Shown here: in pieces, positions 25,417 to 33,247 of the stretch
Layout: each line of letters opens with the position of its first letter
Numbering within the stretch: the stretch's first letter is position 1
The notes under the pieces: generated by a model
Seen by the model: the letters and a program-made list of their open reading frames with translations, nothing else
Told to the model about the DNA's origin: nothing
Databases searched by the model: none
Made by a program: the position numbers and the translations under genes
Assembly: GCA_038042195.1 (NCBI GenBank)
Contig: JBBTET010000020.1
Location: 1 to 64,000, forward strand
Length of the DNA stretch: 64,000 bases
Direction of reading: 5' to 3'
Source: JACRIM01 sp038042195
GTDB lineage: Bacteria > Planctomycetota > Phycisphaerae > UBA1845 > UTPLA1

Positions 25417-25863
25417 ATGGATATTGGCGAAATCAAGACCCTGACCGATCTCATGGTCGAAAATGACCTTTCCGAGATCATGATTCGGGACGGGGATAAG
25501 CGGATCATTATTCGACGGGGGCAACTTCAGAAGGCCGCAGCGCCCACTATGGTCGCGGCCCCGGTTATGCAGGCCCTACAGCCTGTCGCCGCAGTGCCGG
25601 TCAAGCCCGCCGACGACCCCGGACTTTCCAAAATCACGTCGCCGATGGTCGGTACTTATTACTCGTCTTCGTCGCCTGATGCCCAGCCCTTCGTGAAAAT
25701 TGGCGACCGCGTCAACAACGAGACCGTGGTCTGCATCATCGAGGCCATGAAGGTCTTCAACGAGATCAAGGCGGACGTCAGCGGCGTCATCGAGTCCATC
25801 GAGGTCGCCACCGGCACGCCCGTCGAGTACGGCCAAGTGCTCATGAAGGTGCGCAGCGCCTGA
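25417..25863 (+). CDS. accB: Biotin carboxyl carrier protein of acetyl-CoA carboxylase
   Basis: This 148-residue protein has the two-part layout of AccB: an N-terminal helical piece (MDIGEIKTLTDLMVENDLSE), an Ala/Pro/Val-rich linker (about 40-68) and the C-terminal biotinyl domain with SPMVGTYY and the biotin site EAMKV (Lys112). The carrier moves carboxybiotin between biotin carboxylase and carboxyltransferase to make malonyl-CoA. The stop overlaps the start of accC by one base (TGATG), so the two are translationally coupled. accA and accD are not in the window. Confidence 0.96.
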   Translation: MDIGEIKTLTDLMVENDLSEIMIRDGDKRIIIRRGQLQKAAAPTMVAAPVMQALQPVAAVPVKPADDPGLSKITSPMVGTYYSSSSPDAQPFVKIGDRVNNETVVCIIEAMKVFNEIKADVSGVIESIEVATGTPVEYGQVLMKVRSA

Positions 25864-27233
25864 TGTCCTCTCCTGCCGTGAAAAAGCGTGTTTTCTCGAA
25901 GGTGCTGGTCGCCAATCGCGGCGAAATCGCCCTGCGGATCATTCGCGCCTGCCGAGAGATGGGCCTGCAAACGGTCGCTGTCTTCTCCGAGGCCGACCGC
26001 GATGCGCCGTATCTGAAGCTCGCCGACGAAGCCATCTGCATCGGCCCCGCAGCCGGCGCGCAAAGCTATCTCCGGGCCGACCGAATCATTGCCGCTGCCG
26101 AAGTGGCGAATGTTGACGCCATTCACCCCGGCTACGGCTTCCTTGCCGAAAACGCGAACTTTGCCGAGCAATGTCGGGCCAGCAAGATTGAGTTCATCGG
26201 GCCTTCGGCAGAGTCCATTCGTTTGCTCGGTGATAAGGCCGCAGCCAAAAAGCTCGCCAAGAAGACGCGCGTCAAGACCGTTCCCGGCAGCGACGGCGTG
26301 GTCGAGGATGATGAAGAGGCAGCGAAGATCTGCGCGGAGATGGGTTATCCGGTGATGATCAAGGCCGCGTCGGGCGGCGGCGGGCGCGGCATGCGCATCG
26401 CCCACAATGAGGTGACGCTTCGCACGCAGATACGCAACGCCCGCACCGAGGCCGAGAGCGCTTTCAAGGATGGTCGCGTCTATATCGAGAAGCTCATCGA
26501 GCAGCCGCGGCATGTCGAGGTGCAGATGCTCGCTGATCAGCATGGCAACGTCGTACACCTGTGGGAGCGCGACTGCTCGTTGCAACGCCGGCATCAGAAA
26601 CTTGTCGAAGAGTCTCCTTCGCCGGCCATTAGTGAAAAGACGCGCGAGGCCCTTTGCACCGCCGCCGTGCGACTCGTCACGGCCGCGAATTACTTCAGCG
26701 CGGGTACGGTGGAGTTCATCGTCGATAAGACCGGGGACTTCTACTTTCTTGAAGTGAACACACGGATACAGGTCGAGCATCCGGTCACCGAACTCGTCAC
26801 CGGGATCGACCTCATCAAGTGGATGGTTCGCATCGCCGCCGGGGAGAAGCTGACGCTTCGCCAGAAAGACATCCCCCGCAACGGCCACGCCATCGAGGTG
26901 CGCATCAACGCCGAGGATCCAGACAACGGCTTTCGCCCCAGCCCTGGAAAGATTCTTGAGTTCCGTCCGCCGGGCGGCTTCGGCGTGCGATTCGATTCCC
27001 ACGCCTCGGCGGGCTACACCATCGGCCCCAACTACGACTCGCTGGTCGGCAAGCTGCTCGTGCATCGCCCGACGCGCGACGAGGCCATCAAGGCCATGCG
27101 CCGCTGCCTGGACGAGTTTCACATCGCCCCGATCAAGACCACCGTGCCCCTGCTCCGCCAAATCTTCGCCACGGCCGAGTTCGCCAATTCCAAGATCGAC
27201 ACGGGATTCATCGAGCGGTTGTTGCAGAAGTAG
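25863..27233 (+). CDS. accC: Biotin carboxylase of acetyl-CoA carboxylase
   Basis: The 456-residue ATP-grasp enzyme begins KVLVANRGEIALRIIRACRE, contains the glycine-rich ATP lid IKAASGGGGRGMRIA, the block EKLIEQPRHVEVQMLAD, the catalytic region EVNTRIQVEHPVTELVTG and the C-terminal HIAPIKTTVPLL segment. Length and all landmarks fit AccC. It carboxylates the biotin on AccB using bicarbonate and ATP. It overlaps accB by one base. Confidence 0.96.
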   Translation: MSSPAVKKRVFSKVLVANRGEIALRIIRACREMGLQTVAVFSEADRDAPYLKLADEAICIGPAAGAQSYLRADRIIAAAEVANVDAIHPGYGFLAENANFAEQCRASKIEFIGPSAESIRLLGDKAAAKKLAKKTRVKTVPGSDGVVEDDEEAAKICAEMGYPVMIKAASGGGGRGMRIAHNEVTLRTQIRNARTEAESAFKDGRVYIEKLIEQPRHVEVQMLADQHGNVVHLWERDCSLQRRHQKLVEESPSPAISEKTREALCTAAVRLVTAANYFSAGTVEFIVDKTGDFYFLEVNTRIQVEHPVTELVTGIDLIKWMVRIAAGEKLTLRQKDIPRNGHAIEVRINAEDPDNGFRPSPGKILEFRPPGGFGVRFDSHASAGYTIGPNYDSLVGKLLVHRPTRDEAIKAMRRCLDEFHIAPIKTTVPLLRQIFATAEFANSKIDTGFIERLLQK

Positions 27234-27275
27234 GTTTCACGCAAAGCGCTTACAACGACCCGATCCGAGCCTGCC

Positions 27276-27815
27276 ATGCAATTCGACTTCATCGACCTTC
27301 CCAATCGCGTCTCCCTCGGTAAGAACGTCTACATCGCTCCCACTACCTATGTCGGCGGCGAGGTTACGCTTGGCGATGACTGCACCGTTATGCACCACGT
27401 CGTCATTCGCGGCGATGTCTCGGCCATCACCATCGGCGCGCGATGCAACATCCAGGACGGTACCGTCCTGCACACCAATCGCGGCGTCGCAATGGACATT
27501 GAGGATGACGTGAGCATCGGTCACCGAGCCGTCGTTCACTGTCGGCGCATCGGGCGCGGCACGCTCATCGGCATCGGCTCCATCGTTCTCGACGATTGCG
27601 AAATCGGCCCCGGCTGCCTCATCGCGTCCGGCGCGGTGGTGCCGCCGAGGACCATCGTTCCCGCGAACAAGGTGGTCATGGGTGTTCCTGGAAAAGTCGT
27701 GCGGGATGTGAGCGACGTTGAGCGAACCTACTTCGCCGAAGTCACGGCGAGCTATCTTCACCTTGGGCGACTGCACGGATTGGGGATGTATCCGAACCAC
27801 GCGCCGAAATCCTGA
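27276..27815 (+). CDS. Gamma-carbonic anhydrase-like hexapeptide protein
   Basis: The 179-residue protein is a left-handed beta-helix with repeated hexapeptides (VTLGDDCTV, ITIGARCNI, IGRGTLIGIG) and a C-terminal helix. Three histidines at 66 (GTVLH), 83 (SIGH) and 88 (AVVH) match the zinc ligands of the gamma-CA/YrdA family, and the RGD and NIQDG motifs are present. Activity as a carbonic anhydrase varies within this family and cannot be inferred. It follows accC by 42 bases; bicarbonate is the AccC substrate, which makes the link suggestive. Confidence 0.85.
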   Translation: MQFDFIDLPNRVSLGKNVYIAPTTYVGGEVTLGDDCTVMHHVVIRGDVSAITIGARCNIQDGTVLHTNRGVAMDIEDDVSIGHRAVVHCRRIGRGTLIGIGSIVLDDCEIGPGCLIASGAVVPPRTIVPANKVVMGVPGKVVRDVSDVERTYFAEVTASYLHLGRLHGLGMYPNHAPKS

Positions 27816-27878
27816 CACAGCGGCGATATTATCGCCCGCGCTTGACTCCCCCGCGTTCACCGCAAACACTCCCCTGCA

Positions 27879-28607
27879 ATGACCAAGCTGCCCCAACTCA
27901 GCATCTTCTTTCCCTGTTACAACGAAGAGGCCAACGTCGAGCGCACCACGCGAAACGCCGTTGAGGCGGCGCGCCAGTATGCCGACGAGTGGGAGGTCAT
28001 CATTGTGAATGACGGCAGCAAGGATCGCACCGCTGAGATCGCCGACAGACTCGTCAAGGAAATCCCCGGCGTGCGGGCCGTCCACAACAACCCGAACCTC
28101 GGCTACGGCGGAGCGGTCGCTCGCGGACTGAAGGAATCGCGCATGGAGTGGATCTTCTTCACCGACGGCGACGGCCAGTTCGACATGATGGAGATCGACA
28201 AGCTCATCGGCCTGCTCGACCGCTGCGACTTCCCCGTCGGCTATCGCATCAAACGGGCCGACAGCTTCCTGCGAAAATCGAACGCCTTCTGGTGGGGGAC
28301 ACTGGTGCGGGCACTCTTCGGGCTGAAGGTGCGGGACATCGACTGCGCTTTCAAGCTTCTTCCGCGCAGCCTCATCGCCCAGGTGGAGTTGAAGAGTCGG
28401 GGGGCACTGATCAGCACGGAGCTGTTGGCCCGCGCCAAATATCGGGGCCTGCGAATTGCCGAAGTCGGGGTGAACCATTACCCCCGCACCGCCGGCCAGC
28501 AGACCGGCGCGAATCTCAAGGTGATCCTTCGGGCCTTTCGTGAGCTATTCAAGCTGCGGAAGGACATTCGCGGCGAAGGTATTCCCCCAACGCAAGAGTC
28601 CGAATAA
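27879..28607 (+). CDS. GT2 glycosyltransferase, dolichol/polyprenyl-phosphate sugar synthase-like
   Basis: This 242-residue GT-A enzyme shows SIFFPCYNEEANVERT, EVIIVNDGSKDRTAEIADRL, the GGAVARGLK segment and the metal-binding acidic motif TDGDGQFD. Near the C-terminus is DIDCAFKLLPRS, as in DPM1-like enzymes that load a sugar onto a polyprenyl phosphate carrier. It lacks C-terminal membrane helices. Such carriers feed GT-C enzymes like the TMTC-, ArnT- and GT39-type proteins in this window, which gives a plausible shared pathway. Confidence 0.85.
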   Translation: MTKLPQLSIFFPCYNEEANVERTTRNAVEAARQYADEWEVIIVNDGSKDRTAEIADRLVKEIPGVRAVHNNPNLGYGGAVARGLKESRMEWIFFTDGDGQFDMMEIDKLIGLLDRCDFPVGYRIKRADSFLRKSNAFWWGTLVRALFGLKVRDIDCAFKLLPRSLIAQVELKSRGALISTELLARAKYRGLRIAEVGVNHYPRTAGQQTGANLKVILRAFRELFKLRKDIRGEGIPPTQESE

Positions 28608-28653
28608 TGTCAATCAAGCAAGGCCATTAGCACGCATTCGGATTTGACTTGAC

Positions 28654-28682
28654 TTGTGTTCGTAAAATTGCGAACATATAGT
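28654..28682 (+). promoter_or_regulatory. higBA promoter with overlapping palindromic operator
   Basis: TTGTGT (28654-28659), a 17-base spacer and TATAGT (28677-28682) form the promoter. The spacer carries the imperfect palindrome GTTCGTAAAATTGCGAAC (28658-28675), so a dimeric repressor bound there would block polymerase. The expected start of transcription is about 28689, leaving a leader of only a few bases before the toxin ATG at 28694. HigA-type antitoxins usually autoregulate through such sites. Confidence 0.6.
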
Positions 28683-28693
28683 ATGGAGGCGGG

Positions 28694-29056
28694 ATGCCCG
28701 GGATTGAGGTTGTATTCTTCAGGGAGGTCGACCGTTCCGTGCCGCTCACGGATTGGTTGGACGACATTCCCGCCAAGGCCCAGGCCAAATGCCTGGCTCG
28801 ACTCAAGCGGCTGGAAGACCTTGGGCATGAGCTTCGACGACCAGAGGCTGATTTCCTGCGTGATGGGATTTACGAGCTTCGAGTTGGACTTCAAGGTGTC
28901 AACTATCGAATGCTCTACTTTTTCCACGGTCGTGTGGCTGCGGTGGTGTCCCACGGAATCGTGAAGGAGCGAATAGTCCCTCCAAAAGAAATCGACGCTG
29001 CCGTCGAACGAATGAAGCAATTTGTGAGAAACCCAAAGGGTCACACGGCGAATTGA
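28694..29056 (+). CDS. higB: HigB-like toxin, RelE superfamily
   Basis: The 120-residue protein matches the phage-derived Gp49-like/HigB group. It has EVVFFREVDRSVPLTDWLDD at the N-terminus, the central helix AQAKCLARLKRLEDLGHEL, DGIYELRVGLQGVNYRMLYF (the conserved L-R-x-x-x-x-x-x-x-R-x-x-Y/F strand pair) and HGIVKERIVPPKEIDAAVER. Members are ribosome-dependent mRNA endonucleases or related inhibitors. A GGAG RBS lies a few bases before the ATG. The toxin precedes the antitoxin, the reversed order typical of higBA. Confidence 0.85.
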   Translation: MPGIEVVFFREVDRSVPLTDWLDDIPAKAQAKCLARLKRLEDLGHELRRPEADFLRDGIYELRVGLQGVNYRMLYFFHGRVAAVVSHGIVKERIVPPKEIDAAVERMKQFVRNPKGHTAN

Positions 29057-29058
29057 CA

Positions 29059-29391
29059 ATGAAAAAGCAACGCCCGCAAATCAAATCCAAAGCACTCCGA
29101 AAAGCGTATGACCGTTACATCGGAAGCGATCTCAAGCAACAGGCCGCCTTTGATGAGGAGCTTGCGAACTCTGAGATTGCTCTGAAGATATATGAGACAA
29201 GAACAAAGGCGGGTCTAACTCAACGGGCACTCGCCAAGCTCGTCGGCACAACGGCCTCAGTCATTTGCCAGCTCGAAGATTCAGATTATCAGGGCCATTC
29301 ACTGTCAATGCTTCGCCGAATCGCATTGGCCCTGCATCAGCGAGTACAGATTCGCTTCATTCCGGTTGGAAAATCGCGTAAGACGGCATAG
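29059..29391 (+). CDS. higA: HigA-like antitoxin, XRE helix-turn-helix
   Basis: From the ATG at 29059, two bases after the toxin stop, this is a 110-residue protein. The N-terminal part (LRKAYDRYIGSDLKQQAAFD) is the helical toxin-binding region seen in this subgroup. The C-terminal part is an XRE domain: ALKIYETRTKAGLTQRALAK, LVGTTASVICQLED, then SLSMLRRIALALHQRVQIRF. It should neutralise the toxin and repress the palindrome upstream. No RBS is visible, which suggests coupling to toxin translation. The TTG at 29053 would give an overlapping start but is less likely. Confidence 0.85.
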   Translation: MKKQRPQIKSKALRKAYDRYIGSDLKQQAAFDEELANSEIALKIYETRTKAGLTQRALAKLVGTTASVICQLEDSDYQGHSLSMLRRIALALHQRVQIRFIPVGKSRKTA

Positions 29392-29430
29392 CGTCATGAC
29401 ACGAACCAATCTGATTTGAGAATTGCGAGC

Positions 29431-30696
29431 CTACGGACGAATGACCACTTGCGACTGATTCAGCACCAGCAGGTCGTACACCAGACTCACATCGGTCGCC
29501 GCCATGCGGACGCAGCCCATTGATTTGTCCTGGCCGATGCTGGCGGCGTCGATGGTGCCGTGGATGCCGAAGCCGACCTTGGCGATGGCGTCGCCGTCGG
29601 TGCCGTGCAGGCCGATCCAGCGTTCGCCGATGGGGTTGTCGGGATCATCGGCGAGAAAGTGGCGATTGGTGTTGGGGTCGGTCCAGTCGGGATTGCTGAG
29701 CTTGTTGTTAACGACCCAGGCTCCGGTCGGCGTGTAACCGTTCGCGCCGAGGCCGACGTTAAAGGATCGCACGAAGAGATCGCCGAGGTACACGTCCATG
29801 CGATGGTCGCTTTTGTCGATCACCGCGCGGAATGGACCGCGAATCACTTTGATCCGCTGGCCGACTTGCAGACGATTGGCCTCTTTGATCTGATTGATGC
29901 TGCCGAGAAGCTCTTCAGTGATGCCGTGCCGCCCTGAAATCGCATGCAGCGTGTCGCCAGAGGTGATGATGTGCGCCGTGGTGAGCGGGTCGCCCAGGTT
30001 CGTCGCGCGACTGAACAGCATCGCTTCCGAGATGCGGCCCAATTCAGTGCGAACGTAGTCCTCTTCGGAGGCCGGCAGCCCCTGATTCAGCACTCGGCTC
30101 AGGTTCGACCGTGCGCCGATGAAATCCCCTTTGCCCAGCAGCTCTCGCCCCGCCGCGAAAAGCGCTGTCGCATCGGTTGCAACGACTTCTGGTTTCGTCA
30201 CGGCTGCTTTTGATGCGAGCGTCATCTCCACGGAGTGGCCTTCGCCTGAGGCTGAATTCGCCCGAACCGCTGACGCTGCATCGGCCACGACCGCGTCGAT
30301 TGCGAGCGGCTCGGCCACGGCGTCGGCCGGCGGGGTGATGGGCTGCGGCGCGTTCTCGGATTCGATTTTTTTGATGATGTCGGAGATAGGCCGTGTGGCG
30401 CGGAGCGGCGTTACCTTCGGTCCGCCCTCCATTACGGCCACCTGCCCCGCGTCGCCTGGTGCCGATTGCATGGCACGCCATGCGTAGAGGCCCCACACGA
30501 CCAGCGCGAGCGCGGCCGTGCCAAAAAGAAGCGTGCGAGAACGAGACGAAGTATCCGATGCCACGAGTGGTTGACTCCTTGCCGCCAGGCGGGAGAAAAC
30601 CCGCCGGGCTTCTCTGCCTGAGAGAAGAGCGAGTAGCGTAACGCGAAGCGAATTGGAATCAAGCGACGAGGCGCGAAACAGCCGCGCGAATTTCAC
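29431..30696 (-). CDS. L,D-transpeptidase (YkuD) with LysM domain
   Basis: The 421-residue protein has an N-terminal membrane anchor (LLFGTAALALVVWGLYAW, about 53-70), a long Ala/Pro-rich periplasmic linker and a short helical repeat near 185-230. A LysM motif (SGDTLHAISGRHGITEELLG) follows, then the YkuD domain with GFGIHGT and the catalytic SMGCVRM near the C-terminus. It forms 3-3 peptidoglycan cross-links or anchors proteins. LysM binds glycan. It converges with higA. Confidence 0.92.
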   Translation of the reverse strand: MKFARLFRASSLDSNSLRVTLLALLSGREARRVFSRLAARSQPLVASDTSSRSRTLLFGTAALALVVWGLYAWRAMQSAPGDAGQVAVMEGGPKVTPLRATRPISDIIKKIESENAPQPITPPADAVAEPLAIDAVVADAASAVRANSASGEGHSVEMTLASKAAVTKPEVVATDATALFAAGRELLGKGDFIGARSNLSRVLNQGLPASEEDYVRTELGRISEAMLFSRATNLGDPLTTAHIITSGDTLHAISGRHGITEELLGSINQIKEANRLQVGQRIKVIRGPFRAVIDKSDHRMDVYLGDLFVRSFNVGLGANGYTPTGAWVVNNKLSNPDWTDPNTNRHFLADDPDNPIGERWIGLHGTDGDAIAKVGFGIHGTIDAASIGQDKSMGCVRMAATDVSLVYDLLVLNQSQVVIRP

Positions 30697-30786
30697 AGCC
30701 GCGAGTCATGCGTACGAATACAATCCCGCCATCGCATCGCGGTCGCGTCGTTCGGCTTTATTGTTTCGATTTTTGGAAGTCCACCA

Positions 30787-32196
30787 TTGCACGCCCCCAC
30801 TCGAAGCACCATCCTCGAAGGCCCCATCCGCTCCGCCGTGCTGTGGCTGGCCCTGCCGGTATTGGGCGAGCAGGCCCTCAACGCCTGCGTGACATGGAAC
30901 GACACGTTCATTGCCGGTCGCATCTCCGCCGAGGCGACGGACGCGGTCGGGTTGGCCAGCTACATCAGTTGGTTCATGAGCATGATCGCTTGGATGGTTG
31001 ATACCGGGGCGACCGTCATCGTGGCCCGATCCGTCGGAGCGGGAAACCTGCACGAGGCCCGGCGGACGACGAATCAAGCCTTCATCCTAGCGATCCTGCT
31101 CGGCTTGTTCGGTATGACGGGCGTCTTGCTGCTCGCCCCGTACATCGCCACGGTGATGAACCTGCCTCCCACCGCCGCAGCGATCGCCACGAGCTTTCTC
31201 CGCATCGACACCCTCGGCTATCTCGGCGGGGCAATTTCATTTGCCCTCGCATCCTGCCTGCGCGGCGCGGGCGACACGCGCACGCCGATGATGATCCTCG
31301 GCGGCGTGAACGTCATCAACGTCATTTTCACCTGGCTGCTCACCTTCGGCCTCGGCCCTGTTCCCGCGATGGGCACCAATGGCATCGCCTGGGGCACCTG
31401 TATCGCTCGATGGGCCGGAGCGATTTGGATCGTCTGGCTCCTGCAACGCCAGGCCCGTATTGGAGAAAGCGACCCGGCCCACGCCCGCCCACATCAATAC
31501 CTGAAGCTCTCGCTCCCGTTACTGAGGCCCGACCGCGCCCTGCTCTCACGCATCCTCGCCATAGGTCTGCCCGCCGCAGCGGATGGGGCACTCGCTTTCA
31601 CGGGGCACTTCATCTTCACCACCATCGTCACGCGGGTTCCTTCGGTCTTCAGCCCCACCGTGCTCTACGCGGCGCATGTCGTCGGCATCCGCATCGAGTC
31701 GCTCAGCTATTTGCCGGCGCAGGCGTGGTCCGTCGCGGCGTCGACGATGGTGGGGCAGAATCTCGGCGCGGGGAATCCAGAGCGCTCGCGCCAAGCCGCG
31801 AACGAAGCGGTAAAGCAGGCGGCGATGCTGCTCTCCTTCACCGGCCTGCTCTACTTCTTCGCCGCGCGGCCGCTGTACCAGATTCTTTCCAGTGACCCAG
31901 CCGTCTGGGAGTGCGGCGTTCCGGCGTTGAAGGGACTGGCCTGCGTGCAGATTCCGCTGGCGGTGCTGATCGTCTACCTCGGTGCCCTTCGCGGCGCAGG
32001 CGATACGCGAACGCCGATGTTCATTACCGCGGCGGGTGTCTTCCTCATGCGCGTGCCGGTGGCGTATCTGTGCGGTGTGATCTTGAAGGGCGGCCTGCTG
32101 GGGGCATGGATGGGGATGTTCACGGATATTGTGGTGCGGTCGGGGTTGTTGTGGTGGAGATTCCGAAGTGGGCGGTGGATGCGAGTAAGGATATGA
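30787..32196 (+). CDS. MATE-family multidrug/sodium antiporter
   Basis: The 469-residue protein has 12 predicted helices and the repeated MATE pattern: ALWLALPVLGEQALNA-like helix 1, GASCLRGAGDTRTPM-type motif in the first half (LASCLRGAGDTRTPMMI) and again in the second (LGALRGAGDTRTPMFI). The start is a TTG at 30787 with GGAAG 8 bases upstream. The substrate cannot be read from sequence. It is divergent from the L,D-transpeptidase across a 90-base gap. Confidence 0.9.
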   Translation: MHAPTRSTILEGPIRSAVLWLALPVLGEQALNACVTWNDTFIAGRISAEATDAVGLASYISWFMSMIAWMVDTGATVIVARSVGAGNLHEARRTTNQAFILAILLGLFGMTGVLLLAPYIATVMNLPPTAAAIATSFLRIDTLGYLGGAISFALASCLRGAGDTRTPMMILGGVNVINVIFTWLLTFGLGPVPAMGTNGIAWGTCIARWAGAIWIVWLLQRQARIGESDPAHARPHQYLKLSLPLLRPDRALLSRILAIGLPAAADGALAFTGHFIFTTIVTRVPSVFSPTVLYAAHVVGIRIESLSYLPAQAWSVAASTMVGQNLGAGNPERSRQAANEAVKQAAMLLSFTGLLYFFAARPLYQILSSDPAVWECGVPALKGLACVQIPLAVLIVYLGALRGAGDTRTPMFITAAGVFLMRVPVAYLCGVILKGGLLGAWMGMFTDIVVRSGLLWWRFRSGRWMRVRI

Positions 32197-32231
32197 TTTT
32201 CCAATTGCAATGATCGTTGAAGCATTATTGT

Positions 32232-32933
32232 ATGAAGCGTGATCAACTTTCAATCCAACTTGCCGACCAGTTTCCGCTCCTGCGCGAATGGATCGTTCCC
32301 CAAATGGACGATTCCAACGAGGAGCTTGAAAGAGAGGCTCGCAGCTGGCGCCGAAGATCGAGATTGTTGTCGCAGTTTAGTCGCCGATCACCGACCGCAA
32401 ACCGCTATCTGAATGGCTCTCTACATGACAGTACGGTCTTGAGTTGGAAGACAACATCGACCCATGCACAACTTGTTGTCGATGAGTTCTCAACCCACTG
32501 CCTCTTTGACGTATTGGCAACGAGACTTGGATTAATCAAGGGAGGGTGTTTCCGAAAGCCCGCACCGCTTGAGATCGTCTTTAGACAATTGAGGAGCGTG
32601 AAGACATACCGTCTTTCACGCAATCGTAATCCATCCTTTGCGGTTCGGCGCGCGGTCACACCAGGTTGGGAGTGGTATGACTCCGACGTTGCGTACCTAA
32701 GGCAAGACGCGATCTCGTTGGGAATCGCTTTTTGCAGCAAAAGCGGAGCGAGATACCTGGTGGTGGTTGAAGCGGCAAACATCCGATTAGTAGAGGGGCA
32801 ACGAAGGGCGTTCATTCGGCATTTCGGTGCAAGGCATTTGGCTACGTTCAACAAGTATTGGAAGGCCCGAAGTCACCGCGTATTCGATTGCTCGAATGTG
32901 GGGGAATTTGTAGGAATTGCTTCTGGGAGTTGA
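32232..32933 (+). CDS. Protein of unknown function
   Basis: This 233-residue protein (ATG 32232; a TTG at 32217 is possible) matches no family I recognise. It is soluble, rich in Arg, and contains no signal peptide. Notable segments are EREARSWRRRSRLLSQFSRR, a possible mixed beta region LSWKTTSTHAQLVVDEFSTH, and AFCSKSGARYLVVVEAANIR. Its base composition looks more AT-rich than the neighbours, which suggests recent acquisition. No RBS is obvious. It is convergent with the 72-residue gene that follows. Confidence 0.5.
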   Translation: MKRDQLSIQLADQFPLLREWIVPQMDDSNEELEREARSWRRRSRLLSQFSRRSPTANRYLNGSLHDSTVLSWKTTSTHAQLVVDEFSTHCLFDVLATRLGLIKGGCFRKPAPLEIVFRQLRSVKTYRLSRNRNPSFAVRRAVTPGWEWYDSDVAYLRQDAISLGIAFCSKSGARYLVVVEAANIRLVEGQRRAFIRHFGARHLATFNKYWKARSHRVFDCSNVGEFVGIASGS

Positions 32934-32943
32934 ATTGTCGTCA

Positions 32944-33162
32944 CTACACTTGGTTTGCATCCGTGTCTAACCGAGCAAACTCAAGAACTTTTTGAACTCG
33001 CTCGGTAGTCGGATCGTAGCCATACATGATTTGCCGAAGGGTTTCGAGTGCCTCGAATCGTTCCTCGGGTGGGCGTTGCCTCCAGTATTGCACCGAATCG
33101 TCTCGATCTCCCAACGTGCCGAGTTGGAACACCGTGCGGTCGACGCGAGGATGATCGTTCAT
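32944..33162 (-). CDS. Small acidic protein, possible TA-like or nucleotidyltransferase partner
   Basis: The 72-residue protein reads DRTVFQLGTLGDRDDSVQYW then RPPEERFEALETLRQIMYGY and DPTTERVQKVLEFARL. The pattern of S/D-D-x-x-YW, P-x-x-R-x-x-x-L-x-x-x-R-x-x-x-YGYD is one I recall from small proteins paired with a nucleotidyltransferase in toxin-antitoxin-like loci. No such partner is encoded here: the downstream side is the convergent unknown gene and the upstream side is the radical SAM gene. It looks like a solitary member. Confidence 0.6.
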   Translation of the reverse strand: MNDHPRVDRTVFQLGTLGDRDDSVQYWRQRPPEERFEALETLRQIMYGYDPTTERVQKVLEFARLDTDANQV

Positions 33163-33247
33163 GACAGGGCCTCCGAAGTCTCGGTCTGCCTTACCGCATT
33201 ATTGTATCGTATGTTCTTAAACTTGTGGTACAGCCGGTCAAGCATCC

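Noticed and set aside
25659..27161. 500-codon open frame opposite accB/accC
   Set aside because: It is the antisense shadow of accB/accC, which have complete domain signatures; the antisense translation has no recognisable motif. Similar long antisense frames opposite the dihydropyrimidinase, M16 peptidase and MacB genes were rejected for the same reason.
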